Shown: in pieces, positions 33,325 through 45,150 of the stretch
Numbering within the stretch: position 1 is the stretch's first letter
Layout of the letters: each line of letters opens with the position of its first letter
From: Megaustenia siamemsis
Lineage: Eukaryota; Mollusca; Gastropoda; Stylommatophora; Ariophantidae
Reading direction: 5' to 3'
Assembly (NCBI GenBank): GCA_032433765.1
Contig: JAVIAB010000160.1
Span: 39,677,917-39,741,916 of the forward strand
DNA length: 64,000 bases
Translations under genes and position numbers: made by a program
The notes under the pieces: generated by a model
Database searches by the model: none
What the model was told of the DNA's origin: nothing
Seen by the model: the letters and a program-made list of their open reading frames with translations, nothing else

Positions 33325-34080
33325 TCTATCGATATATCTATTGACCTTTCGAGCCGTAGGCTGCCCATAGGGCGTAGACCAAGATGCTCTTTCTTTTATC
33401 TAAATTTTTATTCTAGCAGTTTTTAATTCTTTTAAATATATTTTATCAAAGCTCGCCATTTGTCTCTGTTTTGTGCAAGCAGCTCTATCTCATTGAGGGA
33501 GCCGATTCCTGCTGCTCTTGACTCTCTCATCAATGTTCTTCTCAGTGTCTCTCGGTGTCTTCCTCTTTTCCTCTTACCTGTTGTTTCCCACATGAGGGCT
33601 TGCTTTGCTATTCGGTTATAATCTCTTCTCATCACATGTCCAACATATGACCATCGTCTTTTCTTTATTACTGAAGATATTAGTGGTTGATTGGCGATTT
33701 CTCTAATTTCCTCGTCTGTTTTGAATTCGTTCCACGCTGTACTAAGTATTTTCCTTAGACATTTATTTTCGAATGCGTTCAACTTTGTTTCTATGTCTCT
33801 TGTTGTTTTCCAGCTTTCACAAGCATACGTAAGGGTTGATAGTACATTTGATTTGAATAGTCTAAGTTTTGTGTTTGTGCTGATGAGTTTTGATTTCCAC
33901 AACTTTTCAAAGCTTCTGAAAGACATTGCTGTTTAAGCTATTCTGATTCAAATTTTTTTGCTTGTATCCCCTTCTCGATCAATGTGACTTCCAATATAGA
34001 TAAAGTGATTGATCTCTTCCACTGGTTTCTTGGTTTGTTTTCCATGTATATTTTGTCGTCTGTTGGAATTAAGCTTTTCA
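33325..34080 (-). mobile_element. LINE-F 3' fragment
   Basis: A 164-residue open frame: NVLSTLTYACESWKTTRDIE, NKCLRKILSTAWNEFKTDEE, RRWSYVGHVMRRDYNRIAKQ, GKRKRGRHRETLRRTLMRES and AQNRDKWRALIKYI. The 3' untranslated end (CGAGCCGTAGGCTGCCCATA) also occurs at 55425-55597. Preserved C-terminus, no RT core. Confidence 0.85.
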
Positions 34081-34239
34081 TGACCTTAAAAAATGGGTGC
34101 TAGGGCTTTATTTTCCAAGGAAACATATGGCGGCCTGTCGTGATACCGAACACATCATCCATAAAATGTAACTATGGTTTCTCATTTTTTTTTTTATGAG
34201 GCTTCTAATAATATATTCTCCGGACGTCTAAAGGCCTGG

Positions 34240-34390
34240 ATTGAAATCTTACATATGAAATTGTTAAATAATGACCATGTGGTTAATGTTATATACTGAT
34301 CACGTGAGAAATGTTAAATAATGACCATGTGGTTAATGTTATATACTGACCACGTGAGAAATGTTAAATAAAGACCTTGTGAGAAATGTT
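34240..34390. repeat. ~50-bp tandem repeat, three copies
   Basis: Unit contains GAAATGTTAAATAATGACCA and TGGTTAATGTTATATACTGA. Confidence 0.85.
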
Positions 34391-34418
34391 TAGAAACAAA
34401 AAAAAAAATTGACAAGTT

Positions 34419-34435
34419 GGGGGGGGGGGGGGGGG
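34419..34435. repeat. G homopolymer run
   Basis: About 17 consecutive G on the plus strand, right after an A-run. Confidence 0.95.
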
Positions 34436-34834
34436 ATGGTGGAAGAGAGAAAATGTGATGCCTAAAAAACTGATACCTGGAGTCAATACGATTGTTTATT
34501 TCTAGCTTGCCAGTGTAACTACCGGGGCTATGGGCACATGCGAGAAAAGCATGTCGAGCGAGGCGACTATGGAGGTTGGGGGGTCAAGATCTTGACCTGT
34601 GCTACAAAGTTCGTGCTTCTGAGGTGAATCCATCTTTAGTGCTTTTGCTTGTATGTGGTGGACGTGCTTCATACTAGGAAACGTGCTGGTGATTGGATCT
34701 GACCCCATGGAGCTGTCCGTTGAGCATTGAAGATGATCTGTCGAGTAAACTATACTACGCTATTTCCAGCTACTCTGTAAATCTTTGTTTGATACCATTT
34801 CTTTGTTTTCATTTTACTATATAACAATCTTCAT

Positions 34835-36555
34835 TACACTCAAGCAGTGCAATTAGTACTTAAATCTCATTCCTGTCACGCTAGAAGATCACACAACTCG
34901 ATACTATTAGTACTTCAATCTCATTCATGTCACGCTAGAAACACAATTCGGTGCCATTAGTACTTAAATCTCATTCATGTCACGCTAGAAACAAAACTCG
35001 GTGCCATTAGTACTTCAATCTCATTCATGTCACGCTAGAAACACAACTCGGTGCCATTAGTACTTCAATCTCATTTCTGTCACGTTGAAGATCACACAAC
35101 TCAGTACCATTAGAACTTTAGTCTCATTTCCGTCACGCTAGAAGATCACATAACTCAGTGCCATTAGTACTTCAGTCTCATTTCTGTCACGCTAGAAGAT
35201 CACACAACTCAGTGCCATTAGAACTTTAGTCTCCTTTCTGTAACGCTGGAAGATCACACAACTCAGTGCCATTAGTACTTCAGTCTCATTTCTGACACGC
35301 TAGAAGATCACACAACTCAGTGCCATTAGTACTTCAGTCTCATTTCTGACACGCTAGAAGATCACACAACTCAGTGCCATTAGTACTTCAGTCTCATTTC
35401 TGACACGCTAGAAGATCACACAACTCAGTGCCATTAGTACTTCAGTCTCATTTCTGTCACGCTAGAAAATCACACAACTCGATACTATTAATACATAAAT
35501 CTCATTCCTGCCACGCTAGAATATCACACAACTCGGTGTCAATAGTACTTCAGTCTCATTTCTGTCACGCTAGATTATCACACAACAACTCAGTACTATT
35601 AGTACATCAATCTCATTCATGTCACACAACTCGGTGTCATTAGTACTTAAATCTCATTCATGTCACGCTAGAAACACAACTCGGTGCCATTAGTACTTAA
35701 ATCTCATTCATGTCACGCTAGAAACACAATTCGGTGCCATTAGTACTTCAATCTCATTCATGTCACGCTAGAAACACAACTCGGTGCCATTAGTACTTCA
35801 ATCTCGTTTCTGTCACGTTGAAGATCACACAACTCAGTACCATTAGTACTTCAGTCTCATTTCTGTCACGTTGAAGATCACACAACTCAGTACCATTAGA
35901 AATTCAGTCTCATTTCTGTCACGCTAGAAGATCACACAACTCAGTGCCATTAGTACTTCAGTCTTATTTCTGTAACGCTAGAAGATCACACAACTCAGTG
36001 CCATTAGTACTTCAGTCTCATTTCTGTCACGCTAGAAGATCACACAACTCAGTGCCATTAAGTACTTCAGTCTCATTTCTGTAACGCTAGAAGATCACAC
36101 AACTCAGTGCCATTAGTACTTCAGTCTCATTTCTGTCACGCTAGATTATCACACAACAACTCAGTACTATTAGTACTTCAATCTCATTCATGTCACGCTA
36201 GAAACACAACTCGGTGTCATTAATACTTAACTCTCATTCATGTCACGCTAGAAGATCACACAACTCAGTGCCATTAGAACTTCAGTCTCATTTCTGTCAC
36301 GCTAGAAGATCACACAACTCGGTGCCATTAGAACTTCAGTCTCATTTCTGTCACGCTAGAAGATCACACAACTCGGTGCCATTAGAACTTCAGTCTCATT
36401 TCTGTCACGCTAGAAGATCACACAACTCAGTACCATTAGTACTTCATTCTCATTTCTGTCACGCTAGAAGATCACACAACTGAGTGCCATTAGTACTTCA
36501 GTCTCATTTCTGTCACGCTAGAAGATCACACAACTCAGTGCCATTAGTCACAGGC
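34835..36555. repeat. 47-54 bp minisatellite
   Basis: About 32 copies. The full unit is 54 bp with CATTAGTACTTCAGTCTCAT, TTCTGTCACGCTAGAAGATC and ACACAACTCAGTGC. A shorter form lacks AGATCAC. Blocks of short and long units alternate, indicating repeated segmental duplication within the array. Confidence 0.97.
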
Positions 36556-36569
36556 AACACTGCTCCTCC

Positions 36570-38975
36570 CGGTTAATTGTTATCAAAGCTCTTTACTTCT
36601 GCTCCCAAAGTAAATTGTTGTCAAAGCTCTTTACTTCTGCTCCCAAAGTAAATTGTTGTCAAAGCTCTTTACTTCTGCTCCCAAAGTAAATTGTTGTCAA
36701 AGCTCTTTACTTCTGCTCCCAAAGTAAATTGTTGTCAAAGCTCTTTACTTCTGCTCCCAAAGTAAATTGTTGTCAAAGCTCTTTACTTCTGCTCCCAAAG
36801 TAAATTGTTGTCAAAGCTCTTTACTTCTGCTCCCTCGGTTAATTGTTGTCAAAGCTCTTTACTTCTGCTCCCAAAGTAAATTGTTGTCAAAGCTCTTTAC
36901 TTCTGCTCCCTTAGTTAATTGTTGTCAAAGCTCTTTACTTCTGCTCCCCTAGTTAATTGTTGTCAAAGCTCTTTACTTCTGCTCCCCTAGTTAATTGTTG
37001 TCAAAGCTCCTTACCTCTGCTCCCCTAGTTAATTGTTGTCAAAGCTCTTTACTTCTGCTCCCTTGGTTAATTGTTGTCAAAGCTCTTTACTTCTGCTCCC
37101 TTGGTTAATTGTTGTCAAAGCTCTTTACTTCTGCTCCCCTGGTTAATTGTTGTCAAAGCTCTTTACTTCTGCTCCCTTCGTTAATTGTTGTCAAAGCTCT
37201 TTACTTCTGCTCCCCTGGTTAATTGTTGTCAAAGCACTTTACTTCTGCTCCCCTGGTTAATTGTTGTCAAAGCTCTTTACTTCTGCTCCCCTGGTTAATT
37301 GTTGTCAAAGCTCTTTACTTCTGCTCCCCTGGTTAATTGTTGTCAAAGCTCTTTACTTCTGCTCCCTTGGTTAATTGTTGTAAAAGCTCTTTACTTCTGC
37401 TCCCCCGATTAATTGTTGTAACAGCTCTTTACTTCTGCTCCCTCGGTTAATTGTTGTAACAGCTCTTTACTTCTGCTCCCCCGGTTAATTGTTGTAACAG
37501 CTCTTTACTTCTGCTCCCCCGGTTAATTGTTGTAACAGCTCTTTACTTCTGCTCCCCCGGTTAATTGTTGTCAAAGATCTTTACTTCTGCTCCCCTGTTA
37601 ATTGTTGTAAAAGCACTTTACTTCTGCTCCCCCGGTTAATTGTTGTAACAGCTCTTTACTTCGGCTCCCTGGTTAATTGTTGTAACAGCTCTTTACTTCT
37701 GCTCCCCCGGTTAATTGTTGTGAAAGCTCTTTACTTCGGCTCCCTGGTTAATTGTTGTAACAGCTCTTTACTTCTGCTCCCTCGGTTAATTGTTGTAACA
37801 GCTCTTTACTTCTGCTCCCCGGTTAATTGTTGTAACAGCTCTTTACTTCTGCTCCCTCGGTTAATTGTTGTCAAAGCTCTTTACTTCTGCTCCCCCGGTT
37901 AATTGTTGTGACAGCTCTTTACTTCTGCTCCCCTGGTTAATTGTTGTAAAAGCACTTTACTTCTGCTCCCCCGGTTAATTGTTGTCAAAGATCTTTACTT
38001 CTGCTCCCCCTGTTAATTGTTGTAAAAGCACTTTACTTCTGCTCCCCCGGTTAATTGTTGTAACAGCTCTTTACTTCGGCTCCCCTGGTTAATTGTTGTA
38101 ACAGCTCTTTACTTCTGCTCCCCCGGTTAATTGTTGTGAAAGCTCTTTACTTCGGCTCCCCTGGTTAATTGTTGTAACAGCTCTTTACTTCTGCTCCCTC
38201 GGTTAATTGTTGTAACAGCTCTTTACTTCTGCTCCCCCGGTTAATTGTTGTAACAGCTCTTTACTTCTGCTCCCTCGGTTAATTGTTGTAACAGCTCTTT
38301 ACTTCTGCTCCCCCTGATTAATTGTTGTAACAGCTCTTTACTTCTGCTCCCCGGTTAATTGTTGTAACAGCTCTTTACTTCTGCTCCCTCGGTTAATTGT
38401 TGTAACAGCTCTTTACTTCTGCTCCCTCGGTTAATTGTTGTAACAGCTCTTTACTTCTGCTCCCCCTGGTTAATTGTTGTAACAGCTCTTTACTTCTGCT
38501 CCCCCGGTTAATTGTTGTAACAGCTCTTTACGTCTGCTCCCCTGGTTAATTGTAAAAGCTCTTTACTTCTGCTCCCTGGTTAATTGTAAAAGCTCTTTAC
38601 TTCTGCTCCCTCGGTTAATTGGTGTAACAGCTCTTTACTACTGCTCCCTCGGTTAATTGTTGTAACAGCTCTTTACTTCTACTCCCTCGGTTAATTGTTG
38701 TAACAGCTCTTTACTTCTGCTCCCTCGGTTAATTGTTGTAACAGCTCTTTACTTCTGCTCCCTCGGTTAATTGTTGTCAAAGCTCTTTACTTCTGCTCCC
38801 GCGGCTAATTGTTGTAACAGCTCTTTACTTCTGCTCCCCTGGTTAATTGTAAAAGCTCTTTACTTCGGCTCCCCTTGTTAATTGTTGTAAAAGCTCTTTA
38901 CTTCAGCTCCCCTGGTTAATTGTTGTAAAAGCTCTTTACTTCAGCTCCCCTGGTTAATTGTTGTACAAGCTCGTT
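36570..38975. repeat. 38-bp minisatellite, ~63 copies
   Basis: Unit contains TTAATTGTTGTCAAAGCTCT and TTACTTCTGCTCCC. Left units carry AAAGTAAATTG and GTCAAAGC, right units carry TTAATTG and GTAACAGC, so the array changes type along its length. A block of about seven units near 37560-37720 is repeated at 37940-38150. Confidence 0.97.
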
Positions 38976-39605
38976 ACTTTCATTTTGAAATCCAGTCTGG
39001 GAAAAAAGCCCGCTCTTTTCAATTTTCAAATGTCCAACGATTCTTGTTATCTCTCAAGATTGAATACAGCACATCCGTGCCAGAGTTCGATTCCGATAAG
39101 AACAAGTAGTCGATCTCACATAGAAAACAGATTATGTTGGGGAAATAGGAGATGGGTGTGTAGGTGTGGTGGCTCTTGTTAACTTAAAACTGTCAAGAGT
39201 TAATTTCCTGTCTTAAATACGGTGCATCGTCCGTATCAGATAGAACTAGGTGCTAAAAAAGTTTTAATTCTAGAAGTTAACTGATAAAGCCCCCGCCACT
39301 GTACTGAAGTAATTGTCCTTTAGTTACCAAGGCTTCTCTTCTGTTCTATAAATCATTTCCCTTAAGTTACCGATAAGACTTCTTTGATGCCGTTAAAAAA
39401 TGTTTTTGCCGTTGCAGAGTCTTTAATTTCTCAACAATTAGTTATCCTTTATACACTTTTTATTTTGACATGGAGGTCCTGTTTTTGTCCAATTTCTAAT
39501 GCTTTATTCACACGTTATTTAGACTGCTCAGAATGATTAAAACAGTCATTTTCTTTGATATTCTTATCAGTTTATTAATTACTGTTGTAACAATAACCTT
39601 ATTTT
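38976..39605. other. no recognised feature
   Basis: Between two arrays. No coding sequence or repeat recognised. Confidence 0.55.
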
Positions 39606-39607
39606 AC

Positions 39608-41190
39608 AGTCATCATCATCAAGTACCGGGCCAGCTGGCGTAGGAGATCATGTCACTCCACAACTTTCGATCTCGACAGTTATTTATCATTTCTGTTGTT
39701 GACCTTCTGCCAAGCCATTCTCTTAAGCTGTCTGGTATTTTTTTTCTCTTTGCTTCCCACTATCTCTTCGTCCCTCAATTTTTCCAGTTTTTACAATATA
39801 TTCCAGTTGTTACAATATATTCCTGTTGTTACAATATATTCCAGTTGTTACAATATATTCCAGCTGTTACAATATATCCCAGTTGTTACAATATATTCCA
39901 GCTGTTACAATATATTGCAGTTGTTACAATATATTCCAGCTCTTACAATATATCCCAGTTGTTACAATATATTCCAGCTGTTACAATATATTGCAGTTGT
40001 TACAATATATTCCAGCTGTTACAATATATCCCAGTTGTTACAATATATTCCAGTTGTTACAATATATTCCAGTTGTTACAATATATCCCAGTTGTTACAA
40101 TATATTCCAGCTGTTACAATATATTCCAGTTGTTACAATATATTCCAGCTGTTACAATATACCCCAGTTGTTACAATATATTTCAGCTGTTACAATATAT
40201 CCCAGTTGTTACAATATATTCCAGCTGTTACAGTATATTCCAGTTATTACAATATATTCCAGCTGTTACAATATATCCCAGTTGTTACAATATATCCCAT
40301 TTGTTACAATATATTTCAGTTGCTACAATATATTCCAGCTGTTACAATATATCCCAGTTGTTACAATATATCCCAGTTGTTACAATATATTCCAGTTGTT
40401 ACAATATATTTCAGTTGTTACAATATATTCCAGTTGTTACAATATATTTCAGTTGTTACAATATATCCCAGTTGTTACAATATATTTCAGTTGTTTCAAT
40501 ATATTCCAGTTGTTACAATATATTTCAGTTAGTACAATATATTCCAGTTGTTACAATATATCCCACTAGTTACAATATATTCCAGATGTTACAATATATT
40601 CCAGTTGTTACAATATATTCCACTAGTTACAATATATTCCAGTTGTTACAATATATTCTAGTTGTTACAATATATTCCACTAGTTACAATACATTCCAGT
40701 TGTTACAATATATTCCAGTTGTTACAATATATTCCACTAGTTACAATATATTCCAGTTGTTACAATATATTCCAGTTGTTACAATATATTCCACTAGTTA
40801 CAATATATTCCACTAGTTACAATATATTCCACTAGTTACAATATATTCCAGTTGTTACAATATATTCCACTAGTTACAATATATTCCAGTTGTTACAATA
40901 TATTCTAGTTGTTACAATATATTCCAGTTGTTACAATATATTCTAGTGGTTACAATATATTCCAGCTGTTACAATATATCCCAGTTGTTACAATATATTC
41001 CAGTTGTTACAATATATTCCACTAGTTACAATATATTCCAGTTGTTACAATATATTCCACTTGTTACAATATATTCCACTAGTTACAATATATTCCACTT
41101 GTTACAATATATTCCAGTTGTTACAATATATTCCAGTTGTTACAATATATTCCAGTTGTTCTCTTCTTATAACAGTATTATTTTACACTA
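39608..41190 (-). mobile_element. LINE-B 3' fragment expanded by an internal array
   Basis: Minus-strand LINE-B from the tail (ATCAAGTACCGGGCC) through CTCTTCGTCCCTCAATTTTT to CCAG, then the 19-bp array, then TTCTCTTCTTATAACAG, where unexpanded LINE-B has TTCTCTTCTCATTACATGG. The array therefore lies inside the element's coding sequence. Confidence 0.9.
39785..41165. repeat. 19-bp minisatellite, ~72 copies
   Basis: Unit GTTACAATATATTCCAGTT. As 19 is not a multiple of three and no stop arises on the plus strand, all three plus frames stay open (388, 278 and 247 codons), giving false proteins. Variants CCAGCTG (left) and CCACTAG (right) are clustered. Confidence 0.98.
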
Positions 41191-41500
41191 TTGCAGTACA
41201 TTTGTTCTACATCACAATCCAGAGCCGCATTTGTAAATTGTTGTTCACCAGTAGGTAGTTAGTTCATTTTATTTCACAAGAAATATACGTTCCTTTTTCA
41301 CGTGCATAGCCCTTTTCCCAATAAAACATATTAAACATTTATCCTTTCGTCTTAACATCACCACATGCTTGTCTTTAATCGTTCTGAATGGCTAAATGAA
41401 TTGTGGCGTTAATGTTCTCCAAATAGCTACAAATTCAGCGGTATTTTTTTACATTTAACATTCATCCATTCGAGAAAGTAATAACACTTGGGTGTCTGAG
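41191..41500. other. no recognised feature
   Basis: AT-rich spacer between arrays. Confidence 0.55.
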
Positions 41501-41504
41501 GTAT

Positions 41505-42240
41505 TTATATAGATTGAAGTATTTATATAGATTGAAGTATGTATATAGATTCAAGTATTTATATAGATTGAAGTATGTATATAGATTGAAGTATTTATAT
41601 AGATTGAAGTATTTATATAGATTCAAGTATTTATATCGATTGAAGTATGTATATAGATTGAAGTATTTATATAGATTGAAGTATTTATATAGATTGAAGT
41701 ATTTATATAGATTGAAGTATTTATATAGATTGAAGTATGTATATAGATTGAAGTATTTATATAGATTGAAGTATTTATATAGATTGAAGTATTTATATAG
41801 ATTGAAGTATTTATATAGATTGAAGTATTTATATAGATTGAAGTATGTATATAGATTGAAGTATTTATATAGATTGAAGTATGTATATAGATTGAAGTAT
41901 TTATATAGATTGAAGTATGTATATAGATTCAAGTATTTATATAGATTGAAGTATGTATATAGATTCAAGTATTTATATAGATTGAAGTATGTATATAGAT
42001 TCAAGTATTTATATAGATTGAAGTATTTATATAGATTCAAGTATTTATATAGATTGAAGCATTTATATAGATTGAAGTATTTATATAGATTGAAGTATTT
42101 ATATAGATTTTAGTATTTAAATAGATTGAAGTATTTATATCGATTGAAGTATATATATATAGATTCAAGTATTTATATAGATTGAAGTATTTATAAAGAT
42201 TGAAGTATTTATATCGATTAAAATAGTTATATAGATAGAA
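41505..42240. repeat. 18-bp AT-rich minisatellite
   Basis: About 41 copies of ATTTATATAGATTGAAGT with an ATGTATAT variant and an ATTCAAGT variant. Open on both strands (199 and 192 codons) because 18 is divisible by three. One unit-like piece (AGATTGAAGTATTTA) resumes at 43568 after the LINE-B copy. Confidence 0.97.
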
Positions 42241-43567
42241 GTCCTACCAAAGAAATCTGGTGCGATTGAATGGGATGATCATCACACAATAAGCCTTATG
42301 AGTCATATGACTAATATATTATTAAGAATCATCATGCGAAGAGTGCGAAACAAAATCAGTCCAGAAATTAGCGATGAACATTGTGGTTTTGTTTTAGATG
42401 AAGGAACGAGCATTGCCATTTATATCATAAGGTCTTTAGTAGAAAGGACCATAGAGGTGAAAACAGATCTATACCTATGTTTCATAGATTACACCAAGGC
42501 ATTTGACAAAGTAAAGCACCAAGAAATAATCAACATTTTAGAAAGCATAAACGTAGACAGCAAAGATCTAAGAATAATAAAGAACATGTAGTGGCAACAA
42601 ACAGCGGCCATAAGAACTGGAAACCAATTGAGAATGTTTCAACAAATAAAACAGGGTGTTAGGCAAGGCTGTGTGCTGTCACCAGATTTGTTTAATATTT
42701 ATAGTGAGATTATTTTAATATCCATAAGGGACATGCAAAAAATAACAATCGGAGGTAATAATATTAATATTAGTAATCAAAGGTACGCTGATGATACAGT
42801 CTTAATCGCTAAGAGTGAAAATGAGTTACAAGAAATGTTAGACATTATAGTGAAAGAAAGCAAAAATAATGGACTCAGCCTTAATAGCAAATAGAAGTAA
42901 TGGTAACAACAAAGAAAAAGACATCACCCCAGTGCAAAATAAAGACAAGTGGAGCAATATTAAAACGGGTAAATGAATTTAAATATCTGGGAACACTGTT
43001 AACCTCAGACGGAAGATGTACAACAGAGGTGAGATGCACAATGGCTCCGGCAAAAGTAGCTTTCCAAAAAAAAAATGAATAAGATACTATGCAATCTATT
43101 TTTGACAATAGAAACAAGAAAAAGAGTTCTTAAATGTTATGTAGAGTCAGTCTTAACATATGGATGTGAATCATGGATAATAGGACAACAGACAAGAAAA
43201 TCACTGGAGGCTGTAGAAATGTGGTTTTACAGAAGAATGTTGAGAGTACCATGGACAGCTAAGAAGAGTAATGAAGATGTTCTGAGAGAGGTCAAAGAAA
43301 AAAGAGAGCTAATTTCCAATATTAGGAAGAAACGATCACCATTTTTTTGGCAATGTCATGAGAAGAGAACAACTGGAATATATTTAACAACTGGGAAAAT
43401 TGAGGGACGAAGAGACAGAAGGAAGCAAAGAGAAAAGATACAAGACATTTTAAAACAATGGCTTGGCAGAAGGTCAACAACAGAAATGATAAATAACTGT
43501 CGTGATCGAAAGTTGTGGAGAGACATGATCACCTACGCCAGCAGGCTTGGTACTTGATGATGATGAT
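42241..43567 (+). mobile_element. LINE-B, 5'-truncated copy inserted in the 18-bp array
   Basis: Begins at LPKKSGAIEWDDHHTISLMS of the RT. It keeps CLCFIDYTKAFDKVKHQE-like residues, IKQGVRQGCVLSPDLF, intact YADDTVLIA, FKYLGTLLTSDGRCTTE, LTYGCESWIIGQQT, RRMLRVPWTAKKSNEDVL and GRRDRRKQREKI, ending ACTTGATGATGATGAT. Damage: Tyr-to-stop TAG at 42589, a stop at 42892 and a frameshift near 43075. Left flank TAGATAGAAGT and right flank TAGATTGAAGT are near-identical array sequence. Best-preserved RT core in the window. Confidence 0.93.
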
Positions 43568-43689
43568 AGATTGAAGTATTTACAAAGTTATAATCAACTC
43601 ACCATATTCAGAATAGGACGAGTCGAAGAAGTTGATGAAAGTTTTCGCTTGAATGAAGCGTAAACCATCTTTGTCCCAATAATCCTCTT

Positions 43690-43840
43690 CCTCCTTCATT
43701 AAATGCTCCTCACATTTGATCCTCACATTTGATCCTCACATGTGATCCTCACATTTGATCCTCACATTTGATCCTCACATGTGATCCTCACATTTGATCC
43801 TCACATTTGATCCTCACATGTGATCCTCACATTTGATCCA
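43690..43840. repeat. 13-bp repeat with 39-bp higher order
   Basis: Eleven copies of GATCCTCACATTT, in which every third copy is CATGT instead of CATTT. The pattern TTT, TTT, TGT recurs three times. Confidence 0.93.
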
Positions 43841-44238
43841 GCATTGTCAGTGTCTGAGCGGGCTGTATAAACAATCTGATCTACATCTGACAGTTTAAGG
43901 TTCTTTTCACCTTGCCATTTTAGCATTAACTTCTTGTTCTAAACTGATTCTATTGTATTTTTATGTGTGAATGGTACTGTTGGTAATCGTAACCACCTAG
44001 GACAATGCTCCTGTATTATTTTGTTAATCGGGAAAGTTTTTGTTCCGGGCGTATTTTCTTAAAAGTGACAGCAATTCAGGCTTGACGTGCATTTATAGAA
44101 ATGGAATATGCTCCCATGTTAGCCACATTTTAATCTCATCTTTAGTAGATGATGATGTTCGGACCTTGTCTCCCATAATAACTTAATGATGGGCAGCATT
44201 GCTCATTACTAGACACAAGGGTCTATCCAATAACGCAT
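43841..44238. other. no recognised feature
   Basis: No supported gene or repeat. Confidence 0.5.
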
Positions 44239-44239
44239 T

Positions 44240-44665
44240 CATCATCATGTGCCATAACGGTTGGCGTAGGCGATCATGTCCTTCCACAATCTTCTATCTA
44301 CAGTGCATCGTATCAGTTCTATTGTTGACTGTTTTCCATGCCATGACACTAAGCTATCTAGTAATTTCTCTCTTTGTCGTCCACGATCACTCTTTCCTTT
44401 TATTTTGCCAGTTGTTACCAAGTATTCCAACTTTCTTCTTCTCATGATGAGCCCAAAAATGTTGATTGTTTCTTTCTGATGTTTTTTTTTAAGAGCTCCC
44501 TTTTTATGTTGGCCTCTTTGAGAACTTCCTCATTAGTCTTTTTGGCTGTCCAGGGAACTTTCAACATTCTTCTGAGAAATCCCATTTCTGTTGCCTCTAA
44601 TCGTCTTTTAATTTGTTTGTCTACTGTCCATGATTCGCTTCCATAGGTCAGAATTGGTTCTTATA
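44240..44665 (-). mobile_element. LINE-A 3' fragment
   Basis: Minus strand: LTYGSESWTVDKQIKRRLEA, EMGFLRRMLKVPWTAKKTNE, MRRRKLEYLVTTGKIKGKSD and LWKDMIAYANRYGT. Close to the 3755 copy in sequence. Broken by two small indels. Confidence 0.9.
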
Positions 44666-44699
44666 TAATAACGGCATTACAGTTCCTACAATCCAATTT

Positions 44700-45150
44700 C
44701 TACAAAATGTGACCATTTATCATCTCTGTGTGATAATCAAGATTATCTTAGATTTTGAAACAAACATGAGTTCGTCATTTTCCCATAATCCATTTCGTCT
44801 GCTACCGGAATTAGATTTTATCAAACGCTGATCCATGCTATTTGGTACAAATCTCTTGACATTTCTACGCGCGGTTTCCCATCCGTTTGCGTCGGCACGG
44901 TGCGCGTCCATGTTCCATCGATATAAACTATATCATAAGTTTCGTTGCGCAAATCCCGAATTTGTCCAAGATATGTACTTCTCAAAGCTGCTAGGTGAGG
45001 CCTTACATAAATGACATCTTTCAACAAGTGAAATGTTAAGTTAAAACATCGTATAATTTTCCATAGATTGGTTTTAGATATGTCAATGTTCTGGTTCTGT
45101 CTAAATACAATTGTCAAGCTCGTTAACATCACTCATTCTTTACATTCCAT
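44700..45150 (-). pseudogene. IS630/Tc1-like transposase remnant
   Basis: Minus-strand reading IDISKTNLWKIIRCFNLTF matches IEISKSTLWRNVRAAGFTF of the 9055 gene, then YVRPHLAALRSTYLGQIRDL and YDIVYIDGTWT (against YDIVYLDETWI), then, in another frame, DQRLIKSNSGSRRNGLWEND. The catalytic motif has changed (DGT for DET) and several shifts are present. Only the middle third survives. No ends recognised. Confidence 0.8.

Noticed and set aside
34075..34200. SINE1 3' part (AATGGGTGCTAGG, CGTGATACCGAACACATC)
   Set aside because: Order fits, but identity is too low to claim a copy.
34835..36555. 54-bp array as derived from the MITE (shared GTCACGCTAG)
   Set aside because: Only about 10 bases agree and the rest of the unit has no MITE similarity.
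39650..40816. 388-codon frame, hydrophobic, looked like a membrane protein
   Set aside because: All three plus frames are open over the 19-bp array, and the start lies in antisense LINE-B.
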